A stretch of DNA of 43,629 nucleotides from Methanobrevibacter boviskoreani JH1 (GCF_000320505.1 NZ_BAGX02000022.1:1-43629), one strand, 5' to 3'. Counted from the first letter of the stretch, positions 1 through 8,545 are shown. Notes: a model not told the origin generated them from the sequence alone. Translations and numbers: made by a program.

Positions 1-1
1 T

Positions 2-112
2 GATATTTCTAAAAACTCTATTTCTAAAATTTATTAAATTTTTAAATCAGGAATCTTTTTTATAAATTTAAGATATTTTTAAAAACTCTAATCATAAAAT
101 TTATTAAATCTA
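2..112. repeat. AT-rich upstream region with a 70-base direct repeat
   Basis: The first 338 bases hold no gene that I can support. Two imperfect copies of a roughly 40-base unit start near 2 and 72; both contain AAAACTCTA followed by AAAATTTATTAAAT. The rest is AT-rich spacer leading to the AIR-synthase-like gene. I assign no function. Confidence 0.5.
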
Positions 113-338
113 AAATTAAACTTAAAATTATTTGATAAACTATTAAATTGTATTTTTATTTAGGAATTTTTCTAAATATGGCAGTAAATAATTCAATTAT
201 TTTCTAATTTAGAGTTAAATCGGTTTATTTGGTATAAATAAATTAAAAATACTTAAAAAACTCAATAAATACAATTTAATAATTCATTATTTTTATTTTT
301 TCAATCGATTAAAAAGCTTATTCAAGCTTGGTGTGAAT

Positions 339-1712
339 ATGGATATTGAAGGATTTGTAAGAGCGAGAATAGATAATACTAATGAAGAAACATTAAAGAA
401 TGTCTTAGCAGAAAGGATAAGAGAATATAAGGATATTGATGAGGAACGTTCTCTTTTAATGGCTCAGAGTGTTATTGATGAAGTTAAAACAACACTTAAA
501 GTTAATGAAAGTGATGACGAATTTTTAAAGGACATTATGGCTCCCCCAAAGGCAGATGTGACCATGGGTAAAATGGGGGTAGGTTCCCGTGGAGCAGGTG
601 ATTTCTTTGTACACAGAAGAATAGCCCAAATCGTATCTAGTACAAATACTGCCTCCGAGGTAAATCCGTCAGCCCAAGATGATGGTGGAGTGGTGAAGGT
701 ACCTGCAAAAGGTGATGATGTATATGTTACAACTGCGGTGGATGGGGTACATTCAAGACTTAGTGACTATCCGTTTCTAGGAGGTTTCCATGTAACACGT
801 GCAACCTTAAGGGATGTATGTGTAATGGGGGCTAATCCGGTATCCATATTAAGCGATCTCCACCTTGCAGATGACGGTGATGTAGGTAAACTGTTTGATT
901 TTACAGCAGGTGTATGTGCAGTATCAGAGCTTTTGGATGTTCCACTTGTTGCAGGTAGTACACTACGTGTAGGTGGAGACATGGTTATTGGAGACAGACT
1001 TGTAAGTGCCGTTGGAAGTGTGGGTGTGTCACCTTATCCACCAACTGCAAGGAAAGGCGCAACCGATGGTGATATCATTCTCATGACAGAGGGAGCAGGT
1101 GGAGGAACCATTACAACTACTGCATTGTATAATGGTTTCTTTGATGTCGTATGGGATACCTTAAACGTGTCCTTTGTAAAGGCTTCAAATGCAATATTTA
1201 ACAATGATCTTGTAAAGGATATCCATGCAATGACAGATGTAACCAATGGGGGATTACGTGGAGATGCACATGAAATCTCATCAACCACAGGTGTAGGTTT
1301 AAAGTTTGACCATGAGAAGATCAAATCATTGGTGGCTCCTAATGTTCTAAACATGTTGGATACATTAAACATAGATCCGCTAGGTGTTTCCACCGATTCA
1401 TTGATGTTGATTGTACCTCCCGAAATATCCGATGATGTTGTAAAGGCCGTATCAGATGTTGGTGTAAGGATAGATCAAATAGGTATAGTCGATAGTGAAG
1501 GCAGTCCAAGACTTGTTGAGGAGGACGGTTCCGAGACAACCCTAACACCGTTATTCAGGGAAGCCGCTTATACAAAGATTAAAAAACTGGTGGGGGATAC
1601 AACTCCTGAGGACTTTGAGAAGATGAAGGATAAGGTTCAAAAAGCGGCTGATGAATCAATACGTAAAAAGGAAAGGGTAATAGATTATATCAGAAATAAT
1701 GCAAGGTCCTAA
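339..1712 (+). CDS. AIR synthase-related protein (PurM/HypE/SelD fold), function unknown
   Basis: A 457-residue protein with the two-domain PurM-like fold of AIR synthase, HypE, SelD and ThiL. These enzymes bind ATP and form acyl-phosphate-like intermediates. Visible marks are DDVYVTTAVDGVHS and a glycine-rich GGFHVTRATLRDVCVMGANP in the N-terminal domain, and AMTDVTNGGLRGDAHEIS in the C-terminal one. About 90 residues of helical sequence precede the fold, so it is longer than PurM or HypE. An in-frame GTG lies at 333, but the GGTG at 330-333 sits six bases before ATG 339 and fits a Shine-Dalgarno, so I start at 339. Hydrogenase maturation, cofactor or nucleotide synthesis are all possible; the neighbours do not decide. 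The family call is firm, the substrate unknown. Confidence 0.8.
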   Translation: MDIEGFVRARIDNTNEETLKNVLAERIREYKDIDEERSLLMAQSVIDEVKTTLKVNESDDEFLKDIMAPPKADVTMGKMGVGSRGAGDFFVHRRIAQIVSSTNTASEVNPSAQDDGGVVKVPAKGDDVYVTTAVDGVHSRLSDYPFLGGFHVTRATLRDVCVMGANPVSILSDLHLADDGDVGKLFDFTAGVCAVSELLDVPLVAGSTLRVGGDMVIGDRLVSAVGSVGVSPYPPTARKGATDGDIILMTEGAGGGTITTTALYNGFFDVVWDTLNVSFVKASNAIFNNDLVKDIHAMTDVTNGGLRGDAHEISSTTGVGLKFDHEKIKSLVAPNVLNMLDTLNIDPLGVSTDSLMLIVPPEISDDVVKAVSDVGVRIDQIGIVDSEGSPRLVEEDGSETTLTPLFREAAYTKIKKLVGDTTPEDFEKMKDKVQKAADESIRKKERVIDYIRNNARS

Positions 1713-1718
1713 TCAGGT

Positions 1719-1760
1719 AAAGCAATTATTGATGATTGTTAATTCTAATTAGATTGCTTT
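1719..1760 (+). terminator. Stem-loop after the AIR-synthase-like gene
   Basis: AAAGCAAT (1719-1726) can pair with ATTGCTTT (1753-1760) around a 26-base loop, seven bases after the stop codon at 1712 and followed by TAAAAATT. It is a plausible transcript end. Archaeal terminators often rely on T-tracts alone, so this is inferred. Confidence 0.4.
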
Positions 1761-1833
1761 TAAAAATTATGAAAATTGATGGATTTAAGGATGATAAATT
1801 CTTAAGCTCCAATATTTTTTTCAAATCATTCTC

Positions 1834-2319
1834 ATGAATCATAAATATGGAAATGTAAGATTTAACTTTGATAGGAAATTTAAAGACTTTAAGGAAGATA
1901 ACAGGGGATTTTATTCAATTGTTGATGGTGTATTGGCTATCTGTTTAATAATCATTCTCTTCATGTCCTTTTCATCTTTAACTAATCTGGACACTCTGGA
2001 TAACTATGATGATGCCATATCCGATTATTATGATGCAGAGGGTATCCTGGAGTTAATGTCCACATCTGACGGTGTGGATGATTCCATACTAAATCAGATT
2101 TATCTAAATCTTAAGGAATCTAACAACTCTAGAGAATCGTTTCAAGCATCACAGTCCATTGCCGATAATTTCTTCAACCAGATTGGAATGGATAAAAACT
2201 ATAGGTTTATGGTCAATAACAGGATATTGTCCTCAAAAGGTGAGATAAATCAGGACAACTATAATTCCGCCAGTCGTTTTGTTGGAGACTACAGATTTGG
2301 TCTAATTGTAAGTGATTAG
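1834..2319 (+). CDS. Small membrane-anchored protein with pilin-like N-terminus
   Basis: I do not recognise a named family. The 161-residue protein has a charged head (about residues 1-24) ending in DNRG, then FYSIVD and a strongly hydrophobic helix (about 29-47, VLAICLIIILFMSF), then a soluble acidic domain rich in Asp, Ser and Asn. A basic/polar head, a Gly before an aromatic residue, an acidic residue at +6 and a hydrophobic helix resemble archaeal type IV pilin-like (class III) signal peptides, although the canonical QXSXE is absent. There is no good Shine-Dalgarno before ATG 1834, so the message may be leaderless or the start may be wrong. Probably exported or membrane-anchored with the C-terminus outside; pseudopilin or assembly role is inference. 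Confidence 0.6.
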   Translation: MNHKYGNVRFNFDRKFKDFKEDNRGFYSIVDGVLAICLIIILFMSFSSLTNLDTLDNYDDAISDYYDAEGILELMSTSDGVDDSILNQIYLNLKESNNSRESFQASQSIADNFFNQIGMDKNYRFMVNNRILSSKGEINQDNYNSASRFVGDYRFGLIVSD

Positions 2320-2481
2320 TTACACTTGAAATATTCCTCTTCAATACTGTTTCCATGTTTATGGTATGAAAAAACAATGATTCCATAATATACTTTTAAA
2401 TATTATAATTTACAAATAGTTTTATGTTGAAATTTTATTTTTATTAAGAGAATTATTCTACTAATTTTATTTATGTTATAT

Positions 2482-2555
2482 GCCCTGGTGGTGTAGTTTG
2501 GATAACACGTAGGATTGCGGATCCTATTCCCCGGGTTCAAATCCCGGCCAGGGCA
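2482..2555 (+). tRNA. tRNA-Arg (anticodon GCG)
   Basis: A full cloverleaf can be drawn. The acceptor stem GCCCTGG (2482-2488) pairs with CCAGGGC (2548-2554), with discriminator A 2555. The D-stem GTGT/ACAC is at 2491-2494 and 2505-2508. The anticodon stem TAGGA/TCCTA (2510-2514 and 2522-2526) encloses the loop TTGCGGA, giving anticodon GCG, which reads CGC and, by wobble, CGT. The T-stem CCGGG/CCCGG holds the TTCAAAT loop. The variable loop has four bases. No intron is present and CCA is not encoded. Confidence 0.96.
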
Positions 2556-2608
2556 TAACTATTTTTTAGTTTTTTAGAGATTATTAGTTAATCTAAGGTT
2601 TAGATATC

Positions 2609-3892
2609 ATGCTTAATGCAAATACATATGTTACAGATGATCCAGGTATTGGCGGAACTATTAGAAATTCCTATGAGGACTTCTATGTTGAGGAGATACC
2701 TGAGATAGAGCCTACTGGTGAGGGACCCAATATTTGGATATGGATTGAGAAGGTCGGAAGAACAACATTGGATGTTTTGTTGGATATTGCAAGAGATTTA
2801 CATATAAGCCGTAAACGTATGGGTTTTGCAGGAATGAAGGATAAAAAGGCTTTAACCCGTCAGTGGATATGTATATCCAATATGGAATCCGATGAGAAAC
2901 TCAATGAGGTCTTGGCTTTAAGGGATACCATCCATAACACCAAATTTTTAAAGGTTGTAAGGGGACGTAAAAAGCTTAGAATGGGACAGTTGAAGGGCAA
3001 TAAGTTCAGAATCAAGATCAAGGATATTCCATTCAATGATGACATCACATCTTTCGAGGATGCCTCAAACAGGGCCAAGGAAATTTTAGGTCAATTGGAG
3101 ATCACAGGAGTTCCAAACTATTTCGGATGGCAGAGGTTCGGAAAACCTAGAACATCAACACATCTTGTAGGTGAGGCACTTATCCAGAATGATCTTAAAA
3201 AGGCTGTGGATCTATATATAGGCCATCCATGTATGGAGGAATCACCGGACAGCATTAAGGCAAGACAGGCATACGACGATGGCAATATGGAGGAATCACT
3301 GGAATTGATGCATGGTGGAATGCGCTATGAGAAGATGATGCTAAGGCAGCTTATCCATGACTATAATAAGTTCGGCCACCTTGATGATAAATCATATAAA
3401 AGCGCATTGCTTGCCCTTCCAAAGCCTCTTCAGAGAATGTTTGTACATGCATACCAATCATATCTCTTTAATGATGTCGTATCCAGAAGGGTTGAGATGG
3501 GCATTAATTCATATGTTGAAGGGGACATCATAATAGATGATGACGAGGCCATCATAAGGGATAAAAGTCCTGAGGAATATGATAGGTTAATTAAGGAGTT
3601 CAAGGCAAATCCAACATGTCCACTATATGGTACCAAGGTTCCCTTTGCAGGTGCTAAGGTAGGTGAAATGGAAAGGGAAGTTTTAGATAAATATGGCCTT
3701 AAAAAGGAAGACTTCGAATGTCCGAAGATGCCTAAATTGGGAAGTCATGGTTTGAGACGTTCCATGAGGTTTAGGGTATGGGACACTCATGCGGAAGCCT
3801 GTGATGATGGAATTATTGTGGAGTTTTCAATTAATAAAGGCTCATATGCAACTGCAGTTTTACGTGAGATTATGAAGGTTGACGTTGTCTAG
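2609..3892 (+). CDS. truD: tRNA pseudouridine synthase TruD
   Basis: TruD isomerises uridine 13 in the D-loop of certain tRNAs to pseudouridine. The 427-residue protein has the family hallmarks: GFAGMKDKKALTRQW (from about residue 72), whose Asp78 is the expected catalytic aspartate, then NYFGWQRFG near residue 170, and late MPKLGSHGLRRSMR. The region between about 185 and 350 is the TruD-specific insertion, large in archaeal and eukaryotic (Pus7-like) members. It begins 53 bases after tRNA-Arg, so the two may be co-transcribed, a fitting pairing for a tRNA modification enzyme. The ribosome site before ATG 2609 is weak (GGTTTAGATATC). Family assignment is secure. Confidence 0.95.
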   Translation: MLNANTYVTDDPGIGGTIRNSYEDFYVEEIPEIEPTGEGPNIWIWIEKVGRTTLDVLLDIARDLHISRKRMGFAGMKDKKALTRQWICISNMESDEKLNEVLALRDTIHNTKFLKVVRGRKKLRMGQLKGNKFRIKIKDIPFNDDITSFEDASNRAKEILGQLEITGVPNYFGWQRFGKPRTSTHLVGEALIQNDLKKAVDLYIGHPCMEESPDSIKARQAYDDGNMEESLELMHGGMRYEKMMLRQLIHDYNKFGHLDDKSYKSALLALPKPLQRMFVHAYQSYLFNDVVSRRVEMGINSYVEGDIIIDDDEAIIRDKSPEEYDRLIKEFKANPTCPLYGTKVPFAGAKVGEMEREVLDKYGLKKEDFECPKMPKLGSHGLRRSMRFRVWDTHAEACDDGIIVEFSINKGSYATAVLREIMKVDVV

Positions 3893-4005
3893 ATTGTTGG
3901 GTATTTTATGGAATCCCATACTTTAAGAAAAAATTATATGATTTAAATTAGATAATTTATTATAGTTATATTCAGATTCAATATTTTTTTGTACTTAGGG
4001 ATATT

Positions 4006-4395
4006 ATGATACATTGTAGAAAGATAGCAAAAGGTAAAGCGGAAGGAGAATTGCTTGTAAGTAGTGAGCCTATCAGTTTTTTAGGTGGGGTAGATCCTGA
4101 AACCGGTAAAGTTATAGATATCAAACATGAATTGAAAGGCCAATCCATTAAAGATAAGATATTGTTTATTCCAGGTGGTAAGGGTTCCACAGTAGGCTCT
4201 TATGTGATTTTTCAGATGATGAAAAACAACACCGCACCAAAGGCTATTATATGTCTTAAAGCAGAACCAATTATTGCCACAGGAGCTATTATGTCAGATA
4301 TTCCAATGGTGGATTCACCGGATAACACTGACCAGTTAGTTAATGGTAGAAGAGTGGAAGTAAACAGTGATGAGGAAACCATTACATTATTATGA
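4006..4395 (+). CDS. Phosphomevalonate dehydratase small subunit (DUF126 / aconitase X swivel)
   Basis: The 129-residue protein matches the DUF126 / aconitase-X small subunit family. Together with a separately encoded large subunit it dehydrates mevalonate 5-phosphate to trans-anhydromevalonate 5-phosphate in the archaeal modified mevalonate pathway, which supplies isoprenoids for membrane lipids. The diagnostic stretch is [15 protein letters not shown] (about residues 52-66), containing the conserved serine of the swivel domain; [12 protein letters not shown] near the start and SDIPMVD near the end are also typical. The large subunit is not in this window. A good Shine-Dalgarno (AGGGATATT) precedes ATG 4006, and the gene appears monocistronic. 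Confidence 0.9.
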   Translation: MIHCRKIAKGKAEGELLVSSEPISFLGGVDPETGKVIDIKHELKGQSIKDKILFIPGGKGSTVGSYVIFQMMKNNTAPKAIICLKAEPIIATGAIMSDIPMVDSPDNTDQLVNGRRVEVNSDEETITLL

Positions 4396-4591
4396 TTGAT
4401 TGTCCTTTAATCAACAACCATATTTTTACTATTTTTTAGATATTTTTAATAATCAAACATTTTATAAATGTTTTAGCTATTTTTAAGCTTTTTTTAGATC
4501 TTCTAGTTTTAATTGAGGATATAATTAAATGATTGTTTTCAAACCTTAATGTTATAAATACCAAAAAGTTTTTTAGGCATGACTAAAAAAT

Positions 4592-4701
4592 AGGTTTATA
4601 TACTAGAATAAACAATTCTTATTTGAATTGGTATTCATATGATATATCTAAATCTATGAATGTATACTATATATTTATGGTGTATGAAAATTATACTATA
4701 T
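4592..4701 (+). promoter_or_regulatory. Repeat-rich control region of the copZ-like gene
   Basis: Lies in the 366-base spacer before copZ. It holds a TATA-like TTTATATAC near 4593-4601, an inverted repeat ATTCATA (4633-4639) / TATGAAT (4655-4661), and two identical TATACTATAT decamers at 4663-4672 and 4692-4701. Which TATA is used cannot be told. A copper-responsive operator is plausible from context only. Confidence 0.4.
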
Positions 4702-4761
4702 TTGGAAGTATTATTTGTTATTAATTTTTAATTAATAATTAATATTATTGGAGGCAAAATT

Positions 4762-4974
4762 ATGGCAAAAGAAACTAAAGAAGTAAGTGTTGTAGGAATG
4801 CATTGTCCTAACTGTGTAAAAGCTGTTGAATTATCTTTAACCGATTTAGACGGTGTAGATAATGCTAAAGCAAGTTTAGAAGATAATAATGTAATCATTG
4901 ACTATGATACTGATAAAGTAACTGATGCTGATATTGAAGAAGCTGTAGAGGATGCAGGATTTAAAGTAGATTAA
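4762..4974 (+). CDS. copZ: CopZ-like heavy-metal-binding chaperone (HMA domain)
   Basis: A single 70-residue heavy-metal-associated domain with the metal-binding loop GMHCPNC (Cys15 and Cys18). HMA proteins of this size are cytosolic copper(I) chaperones that deliver the ion to CopA-type ATPases. The fold signature continues with DGVDNAKASLEDNNVIIDYD and the closing EDAGFKVD. A strong Shine-Dalgarno (TTGGAGG) precedes ATG 4762. A T-rich stretch just after the stop (about 4979-4993) is a likely terminator, so copZ is probably its own transcript even though copA follows 237 bases later. Specificity for copper rather than another soft metal is inferred from that neighbour. Confidence 0.9.
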   Translation: MAKETKEVSVVGMHCPNCVKAVELSLTDLDGVDNAKASLEDNNVIIDYDTDKVTDADIEEAVEDAGFKVD

Positions 4975-5088
4975 ATCCCTTTTTTTATTTTTTAATTATT
5001 TCTAGTTAAAATTTAAAAATCCAGATTTTTCAATATAACAATTATTATATTATTGGTATTGTGAGGTAAGTGTGAATATATAATATGG

Positions 5089-5200
5089 ATTTTTATATAA
5101 TCAGAGGGAACTAAAGTACTTCCATTACTTATAATTAATTATTATCTATAAATTTTAATAATCAAATATGGTTAATGGATTTATCTGATTATATAAAAAT
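5089..5200. promoter_or_regulatory. Perfect 17-bp inverted repeat flanking the copA leader
   Basis: A 17-base arm at 5089-5105 (starting ATTTTTATATAATC) recurs exactly in reverse complement at 5184-5200, with 78 bases between. Each arm contains a TATA-like core. Arm 1 is well placed as the copA promoter, predicting a start near 5120. Arm 2 abuts the Shine-Dalgarno AGGAGGAGG at 5201-5209 and, as a TATA box, could only point leftward. Paired operators or face-to-face promoters are possible readings. Confidence 0.55.
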
Positions 5201-5211
5201 AGGAGGAGGAA

Positions 5212-7668
5212 ATGGCTAAGACAAAAACAATGGATCTTCCAATTGAGGGAATGCATTGCGCATCATGTGCTGTTTCAATTGAAAAATCACTTAATAATGT
5301 GGAAGGTATTAATGAGGCTAGTGTCGATTTAAACTCTGAGAAGGCACATGTTGTAATGGATTCTAAGAAAGTGTCCATTGATGATATTGATAAAACTGTA
5401 AGTGGTCTTGGTTATAAGGTTAGGACCGATGAAGTTAAACTTAGAACTCATGGTATGCATTGTGCGTCATGTGTTCTAACTATTGAAAAGGGTTTAATGA
5501 GAAAGGATGGTGTATTCAAGGTTCATGCCGATTTGACTACTGGTATTGTGACTGTTGAATATGACCATAATCAAATCTCTGTAGATGAGATGGGAAAGGC
5601 CATAGAGGATTTCGGTTTCGAATATCTTGGACTTGAGGGAGACCTTAACGAGCATGATGAAGAGGAAATCTATGAGAAGGACCTTAAAGAAAAAAGAAAT
5701 AGGATCGTTGTAGGTTTGGTCTTTTCAGGACTCTTGATGTACATCATGTATGCACATGTGATGGTTCCATACCTAACTATGGGTGAATTATCATTGATCA
5801 TATCAATTATTCCATTTATCTATGTGGCATATCCGATTGTTAAGGCAGGTCTTACCGGTGTATTCCATAAGAGTCTTAATATGGACGTAATGTATACCAT
5901 GGGTATACTGGTAGCATACGGATCCAGTGTTCTTGGAACATTTGGAATCGTACTGGATTCAAGTTTCATGTTATATGATACTGCTTTAATGCTTCCTGCA
6001 TTTCTAATGATTGGTAGGTATCTAGAAGCTAAAGCTAAAAGAAGAACCTCTTCATCAATTAAATCATTAATAGGTCTTCAGCCTAAAACAGCTATTAAGG
6101 TTACAATTGATGAGAGGGGAAACACATTAAGTGAAGAGGAAATACCTATTGAAAATATCCAAATAGATGATATCCTGCTTGTCAAACCTGGTGAAAAGGT
6201 TCCTGCAGACAGTGAAGTAGTGGTAGGTAAATCCTATGTGGACGAATCAATGATCAATGGTGAACCTGTACCAAAACTTAAGGAAAAGGGTGAGGATGTA
6301 TTTGCAGGTACTATAAATCAGGACGGTATCATAAAGATACAGGCTAAGAAGATAGGTAAGGACACTCTCCTATCACAAATCATTGAACTTGTAGAAAGAG
6401 CACAATCCTCAAAACCACCTGTTCAAGGATTTGCAGATAGGGTAGTTAGTGTATTTATACCTGTGATCATCACAATCGCACTTGTGGTATTCGCTTTATG
6501 GTACTTTGTATTAGGCTCAACCTTATTGTTTGCACTTACTACAATGATTTCAATATTGGTTGTGGCATGTCCATGTGCGTTAGGACTTGCAACTCCTACT
6601 GCTGTGACTGTAGGTGTTGGAAGGGCAGCAGAATACGGAATCCTTATTAAAAATGGTGAAACCTTGGAAACATCTGAGAAGGTAAACGTTGCAGTATTTG
6701 ATAAAACCGGAACTATCACCCAGGGAAAACCTGAGGTTGTTGATGTGGTAACATTAAATGACTCAGATGTTGATGTCTTATCCTATGTTACAAGTATTGA
6801 GAAAAACTCCAACCACCCAATTGCAAATGCAATTGTAGACTATGGTACTGAAAAAAATACCAATGTATTGGATGTTGAGGACTTTGAGAATGTGACAGGT
6901 AAGGGACTTAAGGGATTCATTAATGACGAAGAGGTTTTGGTTGGAAACAAGGCTTTACTTGAAGCAAATGGTGTGGAAATATCATCTGACAATCTTGAAG
7001 AATTTGATAAGTTTGTATCTGAAGCAAAAACAGCTGTTTTCCTAGCTGTTAATAAGAAGGTTTCCGGAATCTTAACCTTAATGGATAAGATTAAAGATAA
7101 CTCTGCAAATGCAATTAGCCAACTTCATGATATGGATATCGACACCTATATGGTAACAGGTGACAATGGTAAAACCGCACATGTTGTGGCAGATAAGGTT
7201 GGAATAGATCATGTTGTAAGTGACGTTCTTCCTAATGAAAAATTAGACAAGGTTGAAGAGCTTCAAAAGGACAATGAGAAAGGTAGGGTCCTGTTTGTTG
7301 GTGATGGAATAAATGACGCACCGGCTATTACAGGTGCAGACATTGGTATTGCATTAGGTGAAGGTACCGATGTTGCTATGGAAAGTGGTGATATAGTACT
7401 TATGGAAGGTGATCTTGAAAATGTTGTTGCTTCTGTCCAAATATCTAAGAAGGTAATGACTAGAATTAAGGAAAACATTTTCTGGGCATTTGCATATAAC
7501 GCAATCTTAATCCCACTTGCGGCTGGAGTATTATATCCTGCTTATGGTATACTTTTCAGACCAGAGTTTTCCGCATTAGCAATGGCATTAAGTTCTGTTA
7601 CAGTAATTAGTTTATCATTACTACTTAAATCATATGTTCCACCTGTTAAAAAAGCAAGTCAAAATTAA
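5212..7668 (+). CDS. copA: Copper-translocating P-type ATPase CopA
   Basis: An 818-residue P1B-type ATPase that exports Cu(I) across the cytoplasmic membrane with ATP. Domains in order: two N-terminal HMA domains, each with GMHCASC (Cys16/Cys19 and Cys84/Cys87); paired membrane helices (about 165-215 and 225-275); the actuator domain with the GE(P) loop NGEPVPK; the metal-transport helix motif CPC (about 453-455); the phosphorylation site DKTGT (Asp near 497); the HP motif of the nucleotide-binding domain (NSNHPIA); GDGINDAP near 697; and two final helices. CPC and the two MHCASC sites fit copper(I)/silver(I). The Shine-Dalgarno AGGAGGAGG is unusually strong. The gene follows the CopZ-like chaperone in the same direction but has its own spacer and promoter. 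Confidence 0.96.
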   Translation: MAKTKTMDLPIEGMHCASCAVSIEKSLNNVEGINEASVDLNSEKAHVVMDSKKVSIDDIDKTVSGLGYKVRTDEVKLRTHGMHCASCVLTIEKGLMRKDGVFKVHADLTTGIVTVEYDHNQISVDEMGKAIEDFGFEYLGLEGDLNEHDEEEIYEKDLKEKRNRIVVGLVFSGLLMYIMYAHVMVPYLTMGELSLIISIIPFIYVAYPIVKAGLTGVFHKSLNMDVMYTMGILVAYGSSVLGTFGIVLDSSFMLYDTALMLPAFLMIGRYLEAKAKRRTSSSIKSLIGLQPKTAIKVTIDERGNTLSEEEIPIENIQIDDILLVKPGEKVPADSEVVVGKSYVDESMINGEPVPKLKEKGEDVFAGTINQDGIIKIQAKKIGKDTLLSQIIELVERAQSSKPPVQGFADRVVSVFIPVIITIALVVFALWYFVLGSTLLFALTTMISILVVACPCALGLATPTAVTVGVGRAAEYGILIKNGETLETSEKVNVAVFDKTGTITQGKPEVVDVVTLNDSDVDVLSYVTSIEKNSNHPIANAIVDYGTEKNTNVLDVEDFENVTGKGLKGFINDEEVLVGNKALLEANGVEISSDNLEEFDKFVSEAKTAVFLAVNKKVSGILTLMDKIKDNSANAISQLHDMDIDTYMVTGDNGKTAHVVADKVGIDHVVSDVLPNEKLDKVEELQKDNEKGRVLFVGDGINDAPAITGADIGIALGEGTDVAMESGDIVLMEGDLENVVASVQISKKVMTRIKENIFWAFAYNAILIPLAAGVLYPAYGILFRPEFSALAMALSSVTVISLSLLLKSYVPPVKKASQN

Positions 7669-7679
7669 ATTATCAAGTT

Positions 7680-7725
7680 AATTGTAGCTATTTTTAATTT
7701 TAATGCTACAATTTTATTTTCTATT
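7680..7725 (+). terminator. copA stem-loop terminator
   Basis: AATTGTAGC (7680-7688) pairs perfectly with GCTACAATT (7705-7713) around a 16-base loop, 11 bases after the copA stop, followed by TTATTTTCTATTTTTC. This is a good transcript end. Confidence 0.65.
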
Positions 7726-8383
7726 TTTCAATCTTTTATTTAAAGATCATTTTTCTTATTTTCTAGCTATCTTATATGGAATTTTTTTAACATTTTCTAT
7801 TTTTTATAAATTTTAATTTAATTAAGTTTAATTTATGAATATTGATATAATTTATAAGATTTATTATTGATTTAAATAGTATATTAGATGAAATTAAAAA
7901 TTTTTATATAAAAATAACTTGATAATGTTCTTTTTTTATCAAATAAATACATTAAATTAAATAAATTTTCCCTTTAGATCTTAAGAAAGTCCATGATTTA
8001 TAATGATTTATCATGATAATATTAATGTGTAAATGATTTTTTGAACTTCCTAAAATATCGATATAAAAATAGTTTCATAACGATTAATTTATTGAAAAAC
8101 CTTCATTAACAAGTTTTTTTAAAATTCCTAAAAAATCTATTTTAAAAAAATCTATCATGGTTTATCACGATTTACGGAAATTATTAAAATAATATTAAAA
8201 ATTAAATAAAATTGATTTATATTGAAAAAAGAAGTTAAATTCAATGTAAAATATTAGTTTAAAGAATTTTTAACCTTTAGAATTGAAAAATAAAATCAGT
8301 TTATAAGTTATTTTGAAAATATTATTTGAAAAAAATAGAAATTATAATGATTTTTAATTATAATAATTAATATTATCAATTCA
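7726..8383. other. Long AT-rich non-coding spacer upstream of fdhC
   Basis: I see no protein gene here. The spacer contains the 12-base perfect palindrome TTATCATGATAA (8008-8019), preceded by two ATGATTTAT copies (about 7993-8010), and a related TATCATGGTTTATCACGATTTA starting at about 8153. A loosely repeated stretch beginning TTCCTAAAA occurs near 8049 and 8125. These could be distant regulatory sites for the formate genes. Confidence 0.4.
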
Positions 8384-8385
8384 CC

Positions 8386-8394
8386 ATATATAAA
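8386..8394 (+). promoter_or_regulatory. Predicted fdhC TATA box
   Basis: ATATATAAA at 8386-8394 is the best archaeal TATA element before fdhC. A start about 25 bases downstream (near 8415-8420) would give a leader of roughly 125-130 bases, long for this window, where most predicted leaders are shorter. Confidence 0.5.
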
Positions 8395-8452
8395 ATTTTT
8401 TATTTGAATCAAATAAAAAAGTCTTTATTAATACATGTTGAAAGATAGTAGT

Positions 8453-8508
8453 ATAATACTTGTAACTGTTTCATATTTTGTGGGAGAAATATGATACCCC
8501 TGTATTAT
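8453..8508 (+). promoter_or_regulatory. Structured fdhC 5' leader (candidate cis-acting RNA)
   Basis: Inside the predicted leader, TCATATTT (8471-8478) pairs perfectly with AAATATGA (8487-8494), closing the loop TGTGGGAG. An outer stem ATAATAC (8453-8459) pairs with GTATTAT (8502-8508). The loop GGG could also pair with CCCC at 8497-8500, forming a pseudoknot-like fold. The Shine-Dalgarno (GAGGTTGAGAG) lies 24 bases downstream. It may be a formate- or redox-responsive control element; it matches no riboswitch class I know. Confidence 0.4.
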
Positions 8509-8545
8509 GAAAAGAAATATAAGATAAAAAAAAGAGGTTGAGAGA

